A DNA stretch of 64,000 bases, taken from Clostridia bacterium. GTDB taxonomy: Bacteria; Bacillota; Clostridia; Oscillospirales; CAG-272. The position numbers and the translations under genes are program-made. The stretch is taken from positions 1-64,000 of the forward strand of contig JAFSMU010000025.1 of the NCBI GenBank assembly GCA_017447775.1, written 5' to 3'. Shown here in pieces: positions 34,863 to 43,069 of this stretch. The notes beneath the pieces were generated by a model. That model was given only the letters and a program-made list of their open reading frames with translations, had not been told where the DNA came from and made no database searches. How positions within the stretch are numbered: the first letter of the stretch is position 1; each line of letters starts with the position of its first letter.

Positions 34863-35323
34863 TGACGGCGCATATTGTGTCGATCCTTCTCGTTGTGATC
34901 TCGTCGGCGATCGTTACGTTCATCTCGCCGGAGGGTGAGATGAAAAAATACATAAAACTCGTGTCAACGCTTGCGGTTTTGGCGGCGATAGTCGTGCCGG
35001 TGGTGCAAAGTTTGGTAAAGCTCCCCGAGAAAATAGAATTTGAAGTTGCGCCGAGCGGGGAAGAATATAGCACAAAGTTCGATATCATCAAAGCGTCAAA
35101 GGAGAAAATAGAACAGAGCGTCAAAGCCGAGGTGTGCAACGAATTCTCCCTTGCTGACAGCGACGTTTCGGTCACCATAACGCTTGACGACAGCGACACG
35201 GCGGCAATAAAGATCGAGCATATCCGCGTCACCGTTCCGCGCTCGGCGGGCGGGTCGAGGGTTGAAAAGTTTGTTTTGAGCCTTATGAAAAACACAACAA
35301 AAGTCACGGTCGAGGAGGTGTGA
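34862..35323 (+). CDS. spoIIIAF: Stage III sporulation protein AF
   Basis: The 153-residue protein has two N-terminal membrane helices (VSILLVVISSAIVTFIS and LVSTLAVLAAIVVPVV) and a soluble ring-building domain like that of EscJ/PrgK proteins (VSVTITLDDSD...IRVTVPRS). The ATG at 34862 overlaps the spoIIIAE stop by one base. An open frame starting at 34784 lies inside spoIIIAE and is not used. Confidence 0.92.
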   Translation: MTAHIVSILLVVISSAIVTFISPEGEMKKYIKLVSTLAVLAAIVVPVVQSLVKLPEKIEFEVAPSGEEYSTKFDIIKASKEKIEQSVKAEVCNEFSLADSDVSVTITLDDSDTAAIKIEHIRVTVPRSAGGSRVEKFVLSLMKNTTKVTVEEV

Positions 35324-35327
35324 TCTT

Positions 35328-35798
35328 ATCAAAGAATTCATTAAAAAGCTCGGCCGCGGGCGGCTGTGGCTCATTATCGCGGCGGCGGCGCTCGGCGTGC
35401 TGCTTATTATAATAGGAATGCAAAGCGGGAAAAACGTCGAAAAAAATGACGGGGAAAGCGAGGAAAATATCACCGACAAGGCATATATTGCCGACGTTGA
35501 GAATAAGATTTGTAACGTAGTAGCAAAGGTTACGGGCGACGCAAACGCCGCCGTGCTGATAACGGTCAAGGGCGGCACGGAGCGCGTCTACATAAAAAAC
35601 GGCGACGGCTATATCACCGTGCGGACCGACAGCGGCTATGCGCCGATCTTGTCGCAAAGCATATATCCCGAGATCACGGGCGTTTCGGTCGTGTGTCGCG
35701 GCGGGGACAATTTTGAGGTGAAGAAGAAGCTGATCGACGTCATCTCAACGGCGGTGGGCGTGTCGAGTAACCGTATTTGCATCGTAGGTACAAAATAA
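35328..35798 (+). CDS. spoIIIAG: Stage III sporulation protein AG, apparently starting at an ATC codon
   Basis: The protein forms the oligomeric ring that spans the intermembrane space and has an EscJ-like domain (NAAVLITVKGGTERVYIK). The frame is open back to a stop at 35286, but between that stop and a GTG at 35397 there is no ATG, GTG or TTG. Starting at the GTG would remove half of the membrane helix. GGAGGTG at 35314-35320 is seven bases before ATC at 35328, giving the N-terminus KEFIKKLGRGRLWLIIAAAA, with basic residues before the helix as expected. Length from ATC is 156 residues. Confidence 0.8.
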   Translation: MKEFIKKLGRGRLWLIIAAAALGVLLIIIGMQSGKNVEKNDGESEENITDKAYIADVENKICNVVAKVTGDANAAVLITVKGGTERVYIKNGDGYITVRTDSGYAPILSQSIYPEITGVSVVCRGGDNFEVKKKLIDVISTAVGVSSNRICIVGTK

Positions 35799-35818
35799 CA
35801 AAAAAAGGAGATACCACC

Positions 35819-36472
35819 ATGAGAAACGAAGCAAGAGCCGCAATGAGAGCGGGAAGCACCGAGCAAACGACAACGACGGGATCATTTGAACTTCCGCCCG
35901 AGGAAAAGAAAAAGGAGTTCAGATTCAAAAGCTTCTTCACTGGCGAGAGCGTCAAAAAAGGCTTCCGTAAGATAGGCGTGCGAAACCTTGTCATCATTCT
36001 TGCCGTGCTGCTTATCGGCGGCGCGGTGTATGCAAACTGGCGCATTTTCGGCAGCAAAACGACGACAAATACCGTCCCCGACAAGCAGACCTCGGCGGAG
36101 AATGTCGATAGCGAAAAGACAAACTTCTTTGCCGCGTCGCAGGTTGACCGCAAGCGTTCAAGGGATGAGGCTATCGAGGTGCTTCAAAGCGTCGTTACGG
36201 GCGCAAAAGAGGAAGCCGACGCCGCCGCAAAAGAGCAGGCGATGACGAATATTTCCGCAATAGCGGCGAATATGGAGCTTGAAGCGAACATCGAGAGCCT
36301 GATCAAAGCGAAAGGGTTTGAAAACTGCGTTGCCGTCATCAATGGGAACAAAGCGTCGATCGTTGTGTCGAGCGAGGGACTGAAACCAAACGAGCTTTCG
36401 CAAATACTTGAGATCGTCTACGTTCAGGCGAGCATCCTGCCCGAAAATGTGACAATAACAGAGGTAGGATAA
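35819..36472 (+). CDS. spoIIIAH: Stage III sporulation protein AH
   Basis: The 217-residue protein has one membrane helix (NLVIILAVLLIGGAVYANW, near residue 60) and a C-terminal ring-building domain that binds SpoIIQ from the forespore (ENCVAVINGNKASIVV...LSQILEIVYVQA). AAAGGAGATACC precedes the ATG at 35819. It closes the operon and is followed by a hairpin terminator. Confidence 0.93.
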   Translation: MRNEARAAMRAGSTEQTTTTGSFELPPEEKKKEFRFKSFFTGESVKKGFRKIGVRNLVIILAVLLIGGAVYANWRIFGSKTTTNTVPDKQTSAENVDSEKTNFFAASQVDRKRSRDEAIEVLQSVVTGAKEEADAAAKEQAMTNISAIAANMELEANIESLIKAKGFENCVAVINGNKASIVVSSEGLKPNELSQILEIVYVQASILPENVTITEVG

Positions 36473-36506
36473 AAAATGATCCGCGCGCCGCGCGGATCGT
36501 AATATA

Positions 36507-36535
36507 TAAAAAAGCCCGCGTTTGCGGGCTTTTTG
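36507..36535. terminator. Bidirectional terminator between spoIIIAH and msmK
   Basis: AAAAAGCCCGC-GTTT-GCGGGCTTTTT. T runs exist in both directions. A second near-palindrome GATCCGCGCG/CGCGCGGATC lies at 36478-36498. Confidence 0.92.
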
Positions 36536-36543
36536 ATGTTTTA

Positions 36544-37716
36544 TCAGTGGCAGATGCACTTTTCTGTGTCTTTGTCGAAAATGTGCATTCTTTCCGTGTC
36601 GATAGCGACGGTGATCGTGTCGCCGTTGCGGGCCTGGGAGCGCGGCGAAACGCGCGCAACGAGCTTCTGCTCGCCCGACTTGTCGACAACGATGTTCTTT
36701 CTTGCCGCAAGTTCTTCGTCAACGACCACTCTGTTTGCAAGCAGGTAGAGAAGTATCTCGGAACCCATAAGCTCCGTAACCTCAACGTAAGCCTCAAACG
36801 AGCATCCCTCAAGCGCCGCGATCTGCATCGGCGTGTCTACGATTGCCTCGGGGCGAACGCCGCCGATAACTTCCTTGCCGATGTATTCCTGAAGCTCGGG
36901 CAGCTCGCCCTTTTCCTTCGGGAGTTTAAGCGATATATCGCCAAACGTGAAGTACACGCCGCCGTCTTTCTTTTCGAGCTTGCCGTTTATGAAGTTCATC
37001 TGCGGTGTGCCGATGAATCCCGCAACGAACGCGTTGCACGGGCTGTCGTAAAGGTTCTGCGGCGAGTCGACCTGCTGGATGATACCGTCTTTCATAACGA
37101 CGATACGCGTTGCCATCGTCATAGCCTCTACCTGATCGTGCGTAACGTAAACAAACGTCGCGCCGAGTCTGTGGTGCAGCTTTGTGATCTCCGTTCTCAT
37201 GTTAGCGCGGAGCTTGGCGTCAAGGTTTGAAAGCGGCTCGTCAAGAAGGAATACCTTCGGGTCGCGCACGATGGCACGTCCGAGCGCAACACGCTGTTTC
37301 TGACCGCCGGAGAGAGCCTTCGGGTATCTGTCAAGCAGGTGCGCGATGTCAAGTATTCTCGCAGCTTCCTCAACTTTTCTCTTTATCGTTTCCTTCGGAA
37401 CTTTGCGAAGTTTAAGTCCGAAAGCCATATTGTCAAACACCGTCATGTGCGGGTACAGAGCGTAGTTCTGGAACACCATCGCGATATCTCTGTCCTTGGG
37501 CGCAACGTCGTTCATCAGCTTGTCGCCGATGAAAAGCTCGCCTTCCGTGATCTCTTCAAGTCCCGCGATCATGCGAAGCGTCGTCGATTTACCGCAGCCG
37601 GAAGGGCCGACGAAAATGATGAACTCGGTATCTCTGATCTCAAGGCAGAAATCCGATACGGCGGTAACGCCGCCCGGGTATTTTTTGTAGATGTGTCTTA
37701 ACGATAAACTTGCCAT
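36544..37716 (-). CDS. msmK: Carbohydrate ABC transporter ATPase, MsmK/UgpC type
   Basis: The 390-residue ATPase has Walker A GPSGCGKST, signature LSGGQKQRVALGRAI, Walker B VFLLDEPLSNLDAKLR and a C-terminal TOBE/OB regulatory domain (GVRPEAI, ~residues 280-390). That is the CUT1 sugar-importer type. No permease or binding protein is next to it, so it probably energises several importers encoded elsewhere, as shown for MsmK in other Firmicutes. The ATG at 37716 follows GGAGACAATA; an upstream extension is not supported. Confidence 0.9.
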   Translation of the reverse strand: MASLSLRHIYKKYPGGVTAVSDFCLEIRDTEFIIFVGPSGCGKSTTLRMIAGLEEITEGELFIGDKLMNDVAPKDRDIAMVFQNYALYPHMTVFDNMAFGLKLRKVPKETIKRKVEEAARILDIAHLLDRYPKALSGGQKQRVALGRAIVRDPKVFLLDEPLSNLDAKLRANMRTEITKLHHRLGATFVYVTHDQVEAMTMATRIVVMKDGIIQQVDSPQNLYDSPCNAFVAGFIGTPQMNFINGKLEKKDGGVYFTFGDISLKLPKEKGELPELQEYIGKEVIGGVRPEAIVDTPMQIAALEGCSFEAYVEVTELMGSEILLYLLANRVVVDEELAARKNIVVDKSGEQKLVARVSPRSQARNGDTITVAIDTERMHIFDKDTEKCICH

Positions 37717-37954
37717 TATTGTCTCCGTTCTCGGCGATTTGTTTTTGTGCGTCCGCGTCGCCGCCGCTGTGCCGCACTCGCCGCGTGAATGATACCCAAG
37801 CGGCAATTTTAATACATATAATATTATAGCAGAATAATCACCCAAAGGGAAGATGTTATTTTCCCGAATTTTATTTTTTTAATTTGTCGAATTTGCACAA
37901 AAGCAAGCCGATTTTCCGTTTGCGCCGCCCGATTTGGCGGGCTTTTCTAATAAA

Positions 37955-40114
37955 TTAGCATAAAATACCCTTCATCGAAAGGCTTATGCGCCTTTTGACG
38001 GCGTCGACGGATTTTATCTTCACCTTGACCTTGTCGCCCACGGAGAGCACTTCGCTTGGGTGCTTTATGAACTTATCCGATATCTCGGAAACGTGAACGA
38101 GGCCGTCCTGGTGAACGCCGATATCGACGAAAGCGCCGAAGTCGATGACGTTGCGAACAACGCCGTCGAGAATCATGCCGGGTTTGAGATCCGCCATATC
38201 GAGAATGTCGGAGCGAAGCTCGGGCATCGGCAGATCGTCGCGTATGTCGCGGCCGGGCTTTTCAAGCTCTTTTGCGATGTCAAGGATCGTCGGCGCGCCC
38301 GCGTCGATCTCGGATGCGAGCTTGTCAACGCCGTATTTTTCGATAGCCGTGCGAAGTCCGCGTATGCGCGACGCGCGCACGTCCTCGTCGGAGTAGCCGA
38401 ATTTGTTTATGATCGCGCGCGCCTTGGCGTAAGACTCGGGGTGGATGCCCGTGTTGTCAAGTATTTCGTCAGAGCCTGAAACGCGCAAAAATCCCGCGCA
38501 CTGCTCAAACGCCTTCGCGCCGATCTTGGGAACTTTCAGAATTTGCCGTCTTTCTCTGAACTCGCCGTTTTCCTCGCGGTATTTTACGATGTTCTTCGCC
38601 GTTGTGGCGTTGATTCCCGCGATGTGCGAGAGCAGGGAATGGGAAGCCGTGTTTACGTCGACGCCGACGGCGTTCACGCAGTCCTCGACAACGCCCGAGA
38701 GCGCCTCGTCGAGCCGCGCCTGCTTCATATCGTGCTGATACTGCCCGACGCCGATCGATTTGGGATCGATCTTCACAAGCTCCGCCAGCGGATCTTGTAT
38801 GCGGCGCGCTATGCTTACGGCGCTTCGCTGGGTAACGTCAAAATCGGGGAATTCGTCCGCCGCAAGCTTTGACGCGGAATAAACCGACGCGCCCGCCTCG
38901 CTTGTCATTATGTATTTTACCTGCCCGCCGAACTCGCGCAGCGTGTCGGCGATAAATATCTCGCTTTCCTTTGACGCGGTGCCGTTGCCGATGGATACGA
39001 CGTCAACGCCCCATTTCTTTATCAGGCGCACGACGACTTTTTTGGAGCCTTCGATGTCCTCGCGCGGCTTTGTGGGGTAGATGACGGCGGTGTCAAGCAC
39101 CTTGCCCGTTTTGTCGACGACGGCGAGCTTGCATCCCGTGCGGTAGCCGGGGTCAAGCCCCAGCACCGTTTTGCCCTTTATCGGCGCCTGCATAAGCAGG
39201 TTTTTAAGATTCTGCGAAAACAGCTTTATCGCGCCCTCGCTTGCAGCGTCGAACAGATCGGAGCGTATCTCGCGCTCGATGGACGGCGCGATCAGCCTGT
39301 CGTAGCTGTCTGTCATCGCCGAAATAACGTAAGGCACGGCGGGGCTTTTCGGGTTCGTCACGACCTCGCCCAGCAGGTAGTTCAGTATGATGTCCGTCGG
39401 CACCTCAATCATAGCTTTCAGAAATTCCTCGTTTTCGCCGCGGTTTATGGCAAGAACGCGGTGCGGCGGCACGGCGGATATTTTTTCGCTGTAATCGTAG
39501 TACATGGAGTAAACGGAGTCCTCGTCCTTCGCCTTTTTTGACGAAAGGAAGCCGTATTCGTAAGTCAGGGCGCGGATCTCGCGGCGGTAGTCCGCATTGT
39601 CGGAAATATCCTCGGCGATGATGTCTTTTGCGCCCCCGAGCGCGTCCTGCGCCGTTGCAACTCCCTTTTCCTCGTCGATATAGTCGGCGGCGATGTCGAT
39701 GATCGGGCGCTCGTATTCGTCCCTCTGCTCGAAAATGAGCTGTGAGAGCGGCTCAAGTCCGCGCTCGCGCGCAACGGACGCGCGCGTCTTTCTCTTTTGC
39801 TTGTACGGGCGGTAGATGTCCTCGACTTCGGCAAGTATCTGCGCCGCGTCGAGCGCGTCGGAGATCTCGTCCGTCATTTTGCCTTGCTCCGTTATGGCGT
39901 TTCTGACTTCATCTTTGCGTTTTTCAAGCGAGCGCAGGTAGTTCAGCCTGTCGAGCAGGGCGCGCAGCGCGTCGTCGTCAAGCGATCCCGTAACTTCTTT
40001 GCGGTAGCGGGCGATAAACGGCACGGTGTTGCCCTCGTCAAGCAGCTTTACCGCCGCCTCGACCTGCGAAGCCCTTATGTTCAGTTCTTCCGATAATTTT
40101 TGAATGATGTCCAT
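37955..40114 (-). CDS. tex: Tex family RNA-binding transcription accessory protein
   Basis: The 719-residue protein has an N-terminal helical region, a YqgF/RNaseH-like fold with VLGLDPGYRTGCK, tandem helix-hairpin-helix motifs (AGINATTAKNIVKYREENGE) and a C-terminal S1 domain (VRNVIDFGAFVDIGVHQDG). Tex binds single-stranded nucleic acid and affects transcription or stress survival; its precise role is still debated. It follows the RsuA-GNAT gene by 12 bases. Confidence 0.95.
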   Translation of the reverse strand: MDIIQKLSEELNIRASQVEAAVKLLDEGNTVPFIARYRKEVTGSLDDDALRALLDRLNYLRSLEKRKDEVRNAITEQGKMTDEISDALDAAQILAEVEDIYRPYKQKRKTRASVARERGLEPLSQLIFEQRDEYERPIIDIAADYIDEEKGVATAQDALGGAKDIIAEDISDNADYRREIRALTYEYGFLSSKKAKDEDSVYSMYYDYSEKISAVPPHRVLAINRGENEEFLKAMIEVPTDIILNYLLGEVVTNPKSPAVPYVISAMTDSYDRLIAPSIEREIRSDLFDAASEGAIKLFSQNLKNLLMQAPIKGKTVLGLDPGYRTGCKLAVVDKTGKVLDTAVIYPTKPREDIEGSKKVVVRLIKKWGVDVVSIGNGTASKESEIFIADTLREFGGQVKYIMTSEAGASVYSASKLAADEFPDFDVTQRSAVSIARRIQDPLAELVKIDPKSIGVGQYQHDMKQARLDEALSGVVEDCVNAVGVDVNTASHSLLSHIAGINATTAKNIVKYREENGEFRERRQILKVPKIGAKAFEQCAGFLRVSGSDEILDNTGIHPESYAKARAIINKFGYSDEDVRASRIRGLRTAIEKYGVDKLASEIDAGAPTILDIAKELEKPGRDIRDDLPMPELRSDILDMADLKPGMILDGVVRNVIDFGAFVDIGVHQDGLVHVSEISDKFIKHPSEVLSVGDKVKVKIKSVDAVKRRISLSMKGILC

Positions 40115-40126
40115 ATATTGCTCCTG

Positions 40127-41380
40127 TCAATTATTATTCATTTCCGACCATTTGTCTTTTGTCAGCAAAGAAACGTGTCCGATCCTTACTTCGTTCATCG
40201 CGGGAACGGGTAAGTCGCTTGACGTATGATGATAAACAAACCCCAACTTTTCCTGCACCCGCTTTGATTTGCTGTTTCCGTCATAATAACCGCACCAAAC
40301 AGCGCCAAGATTCAACTCTTCAAAGCCGTATTTAAGTAATGCCTTCGCTGCCTCCGGCATATAGCCGTTGCCCCAATAAGGCTTGCCCAGCCAATAGCCG
40401 AGTTCAAGCTCGTCCGCCTTGTCCGTAAGGTCTGTTTTTGTTTTAAGTTCCACACATCCGATGGGATGAATTATATCTTCTTTAAGACAAATGGCAAAAC
40501 AGTAGGGGTGATGATCGAGAAAGTGGGAGATGATCACTCTGCTGTCGTCGATCGTTTTGTGCGGCGGCCACCCTGCGATAGGTCCCACGTCGGGATCACA
40601 GGCATACTTGAACATTGACGGCGCGTCGCTCATCATCCATTTTCTCAGTATCAGCCTTTCGGTTTTGAGCATATCGCCTGCTTTCCCGGTTAAAATTTTT
40701 ATTTCCGTGTCGTCAAGCTCGCGCCACTCGCCGCGCGAAAGGCTTGCGTCAAGCGGTATGCCGCCGAATGAGATGCGTTCAAGATACGTTATCTTGTTCC
40801 CGATGGCGCCGAACATCCGCTTTATCTGGTGGAATTTGCCCTCGTAAACGGTGATTTTGCCGCGCGTCGACGATTCGATCTCGACTTTCGCCTGGAGAGT
40901 GGACGATTTTTCCCCGATGTCGACACCGTTTTCAAGCACGCGCACGTCGGCTTTCGACAGCGGTTTTTCGCACTCGAAAAGGTATGTTTTCTCCGCGTGC
41001 TTTGACGGGGAGAGCAGCTCGTGCGCGCTCTTGCCGTCGTTTGTGATGATAAGAAGCCCCAGCGTGTTTTTGTCGAGCCTGCCGCACGGGAACAGCCCCA
41101 TTTTTTTGTACTTTTCGGGGAGCAGATCAAGCACCGTTTCGCCCTCTCCGTCCTCGGTCGCGGAAAGCACCCCGTCGGGCTTGTTGAGCATTATGTAAAC
41201 GAATCGCCGATACAAAACCGGAACGCCGCCAAAGCAGATTTGCGCCGACTCGGGATCGACATGAATCGACGTGTCTGATATGACCTTGCCGTCAACGGTG
41301 ATCTCCCCGGCGCGCGCCGTGCGTTTTGCCTCGGTGCGGGAGCATACTCCCGTTTCCGATAGAAACCTGTCAAGCCGCAT
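40127..41380 (-). CDS. RsuA-type pseudouridine synthase fused to a GNAT acetyltransferase
   Basis: Residues 1-60 are an S4 RNA-binding domain (RLDRFLSETGVCSRTEAKR). Residues 60-235 are an RsuA-type pseudouridine synthase with the catalytic Asp in CGRLDKNTLGLL. From residue ~240 a complete RimJ/RimL-like acetyltransferase follows (MLKTERLILRKWM, GYWLGKPYWGNGYMPEA, VQEKLGF). The reading frame is continuous and the linker begins with an internal Met that resembles a normal GNAT start, so a gene fusion is likely. The GNAT half looks more AT-rich. The ATG at 41380 follows GGAGGG. Confidence 0.85.
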   Translation of the reverse strand: MRLDRFLSETGVCSRTEAKRTARAGEITVDGKVISDTSIHVDPESAQICFGGVPVLYRRFVYIMLNKPDGVLSATEDGEGETVLDLLPEKYKKMGLFPCGRLDKNTLGLLIITNDGKSAHELLSPSKHAEKTYLFECEKPLSKADVRVLENGVDIGEKSSTLQAKVEIESSTRGKITVYEGKFHQIKRMFGAIGNKITYLERISFGGIPLDASLSRGEWRELDDTEIKILTGKAGDMLKTERLILRKWMMSDAPSMFKYACDPDVGPIAGWPPHKTIDDSRVIISHFLDHHPYCFAICLKEDIIHPIGCVELKTKTDLTDKADELELGYWLGKPYWGNGYMPEAAKALLKYGFEELNLGAVWCGYYDGNSKSKRVQEKLGFVYHHTSSDLPVPAMNEVRIGHVSLLTKDKWSEMNNN

Positions 41381-41409
41381 AACGCCCTCCAAGATAATTT
41401 ATTATATAT

Positions 41410-41438
41410 ATTATATCATATTATCGGCGCGATGTAAA
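41410..41438 (-). promoter_or_regulatory. Promoter of the RsuA-GNAT and tex operon
   Basis: Minus-strand TTTACA, 17-base spacer, TATAAT, 29 bases before the ATG. Confidence 0.65.
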
Positions 41439-41499
41439 GAAAAAAATAAAAAGACGGGCGATGATTTTCGCGCGGCACTCCTTTGCACAAAATAGGATT

Positions 41500-41674
41500 T
41501 TTTCCGCCGCCAATGCGCGTGCCGGGTGTCGCCAAAGGCGACGGAAGGGGGCGAGGTTGTTTTACGTCACGAACAATCCCTCCGTCAACTCGCTATGCTC
41601 GTTGCCACCTCCCTTTACACAAAGGAGGCTTTTATTCGCGCTCCGCGCCGCAAGGAGCCTTTTTACCACCGCGC
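41500..41674. repeat. Intergenic dispersed repeat
   Basis: No gene is seen. The core AATCCCTCCGTCA (41575-41587) and CCACCTCCCTTTACACAAAGGAGG (41608-41631), with two GC-rich hairpins around GCTATGC and CTCCGCGCC, have the form of a repeat that is scattered widely between genes in gut Clostridia. I know of no assigned function. Confidence 0.5.
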
Positions 41675-41699
41675 AAAAAGGCGCGTTGCCGCGCCTTTG
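41675..41699 (-). terminator. Terminator of the LysM-CAP gene
   Basis: AAAGGCGCG/CGCGCCTTT arms and a minus-strand TTTTT, three bases past the stop. Confidence 0.85.
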
Positions 41700-41701
41700 A
41701 G

Positions 41702-42328
41702 TCATTTCCCCACGAACATCTGCGTCCAGTAGTTGCCGTTTTCATAATGCCCGACGCCGATCTCCGTGTACGTTTTATTCAATATATTCTCGCGATGACC
41801 TTTCGAGTTCATCCACCCGTCGACGACCGCCTTCGGAGTCGAATACCCGCGCGCGATGTTCTCGCCCGCCGTTTTGTACTGTATGCCGTAGTTTCTCATC
41901 ATGTCAAACGGCGAGCCGTAACTCGGACTTATGTGCGAAAAATACCCCGCGTCGTGCATATCCTTCGACTTTATCCGCGCCACGCGGCAAAGATCGGCTG
42001 AAATTTTAAGCTCCGTCAGCCCGTTTTTGCGGCGGATGTCGTTCACAAGGCGGCAGACCTCCTCCTCGAATGACGAAACAAGCTTTGAATCAGTATCTTT
42101 CGCCGCGTCGTCAGCCGGAAGATAGACCGTGTCGCCGGGATAGATAAGGTTCGGATCCTTAAGGTGCGTGTTCAGCGAAAGTATATCTGAAAACTTAACT
42201 CCGTACTGCCGCGAAATGCCCCACAGCGTGTCGCCGCGCGTTACGGTGTGCGTTGCGGCAGACGCGCCAACCGACAAAAGCATGATAAGCGTAAACGCGG
42301 TAAGTGCAAGCGATGTTGTTTTTTTCAT
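41702..42328 (-). CDS. Secreted LysM and CAP (SCP/YkwD) domain protein
   Basis: The 208-residue protein has a signal peptide ending near ASAA, one LysM peptidoglycan-binding repeat (HTVTRGDTLWGISRQYGV, residues ~24-70) and a CAP domain (residues ~85-208) with GENIARGY, WMNSKGHRENIL and IGVGHYENGNYW. Proteins of this form (SafA/YkwD type) are wall or spore-coat associated in Firmicutes; their function is not well defined. AAAGGAGGTCACAA precedes the ATG at 42328. It is divergent from mntP. Confidence 0.9.
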   Translation of the reverse strand: MKKTTSLALTAFTLIMLLSVGASAATHTVTRGDTLWGISRQYGVKFSDILSLNTHLKDPNLIYPGDTVYLPADDAAKDTDSKLVSSFEEEVCRLVNDIRRKNGLTELKISADLCRVARIKSKDMHDAGYFSHISPSYGSPFDMMRNYGIQYKTAGENIARGYSTPKAVVDGWMNSKGHRENILNKTYTEIGVGHYENGNYWTQMFVGK

Positions 42329-42431
42329 TTGTGACCTCCTTTTTTCGTCGTTTCTATTTTGTCCCACAAAGCGCGCCCGAAACGGTGAAATTTTTCCCAT
42401 GACCGCATAAATTTATTTTCAAAAAAAGTCA

Positions 42432-42460
42432 TTGACTTATAAATTAAATTATAGTATTAT
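42432..42460 (+). promoter_or_regulatory. Promoter of mntP
   Basis: TTGACT, 17-base spacer, TATTAT. The leader is only about 25 bases, too short for a metal riboswitch. Confidence 0.7.
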
Positions 42461-42491
42461 AAAGTGAGTAAATGAAAAAACGGTAAATTGT

Positions 42492-43058
42492 ATGGATATT
42501 TTTGAGATCATCGCGCTTGCGGTGGGACTTTCGATGGACGCTTTCGCCGTCGCCGTGTGCAAGGGGCTTTCCGTCGGGCAAGTCAAAGCAAAGCACATCA
42601 TAATAGTGGGACTTTATTTCGGCGGCTTTCAGGCGCTTATGCCGATGGCGGGATACCTGCTCGGTTCGCTTTTCGCAACGTACATCGCGTCATTCGACCA
42701 CTGGATAGCATTTGCCCTGCTTTCGCTGATCGGCGCTAATATGATACGCGAATCATTTTCAAAGGAAGAGGACAAAACGGGCAACTCGCTTGCGTTTTTC
42801 GGCATGATGCTTCTCGCCGTGGCGACAAGCATCGACGCGCTCGCCGTCGGGATAACGTTCTCGTTTGAAATGGACGTATGGCAGGCGCTTTTATCAAGCG
42901 GCATCATCGGGGTCATCACCTTCTCGCTTTCGGCGCTCGGCGTCAAAGTGGGCAGTGTTTTCGGTGAAAAGTATAAATCAAAAGCCGAACTTGTCGGGGG
43001 AATAATACTCATCATTATCGGCATCAAGGTGCTTCTCGAAGGACTTGGCGTAATATAA
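42492..43058 (+). CDS. mntP: Putative manganese efflux pump MntP
   Basis: The 188-residue protein has six membrane helices in two related halves. Each carries the acidic motif of the family: AVGLSMDAFAVAVCKGL and VATSIDALAVGITFSFEMD. It should export Mn(II) to prevent toxicity. A ribosome site is weak. It is followed after 11 bases by an ABC exporter gene. Confidence 0.93.
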   Translation: MDIFEIIALAVGLSMDAFAVAVCKGLSVGQVKAKHIIIVGLYFGGFQALMPMAGYLLGSLFATYIASFDHWIAFALLSLIGANMIRESFSKEEDKTGNSLAFFGMMLLAVATSIDALAVGITFSFEMDVWQALLSSGIIGVITFSLSALGVKVGSVFGEKYKSKAELVGGIILIIIGIKVLLEGLGVI

Positions 43059-43069
43059 AGGAGAAAGAA

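Noticed and set aside
35397..35798. GTG at 35397 as the start of spoIIIAG
   Set aside because: It has no ribosome site and would remove the basic N-terminus and half of the membrane helix.
37921..37945. Terminator after tex
   Set aside because: GCCCG/CGGGC arms are followed by a T run only on the plus strand, while tex and the next gene are on the minus strand.
42461..42491. Manganese (yybP-ykoY) riboswitch before mntP
   Set aside because: Only about 25-30 bases separate the promoter from the start codon; no aptamer fits.
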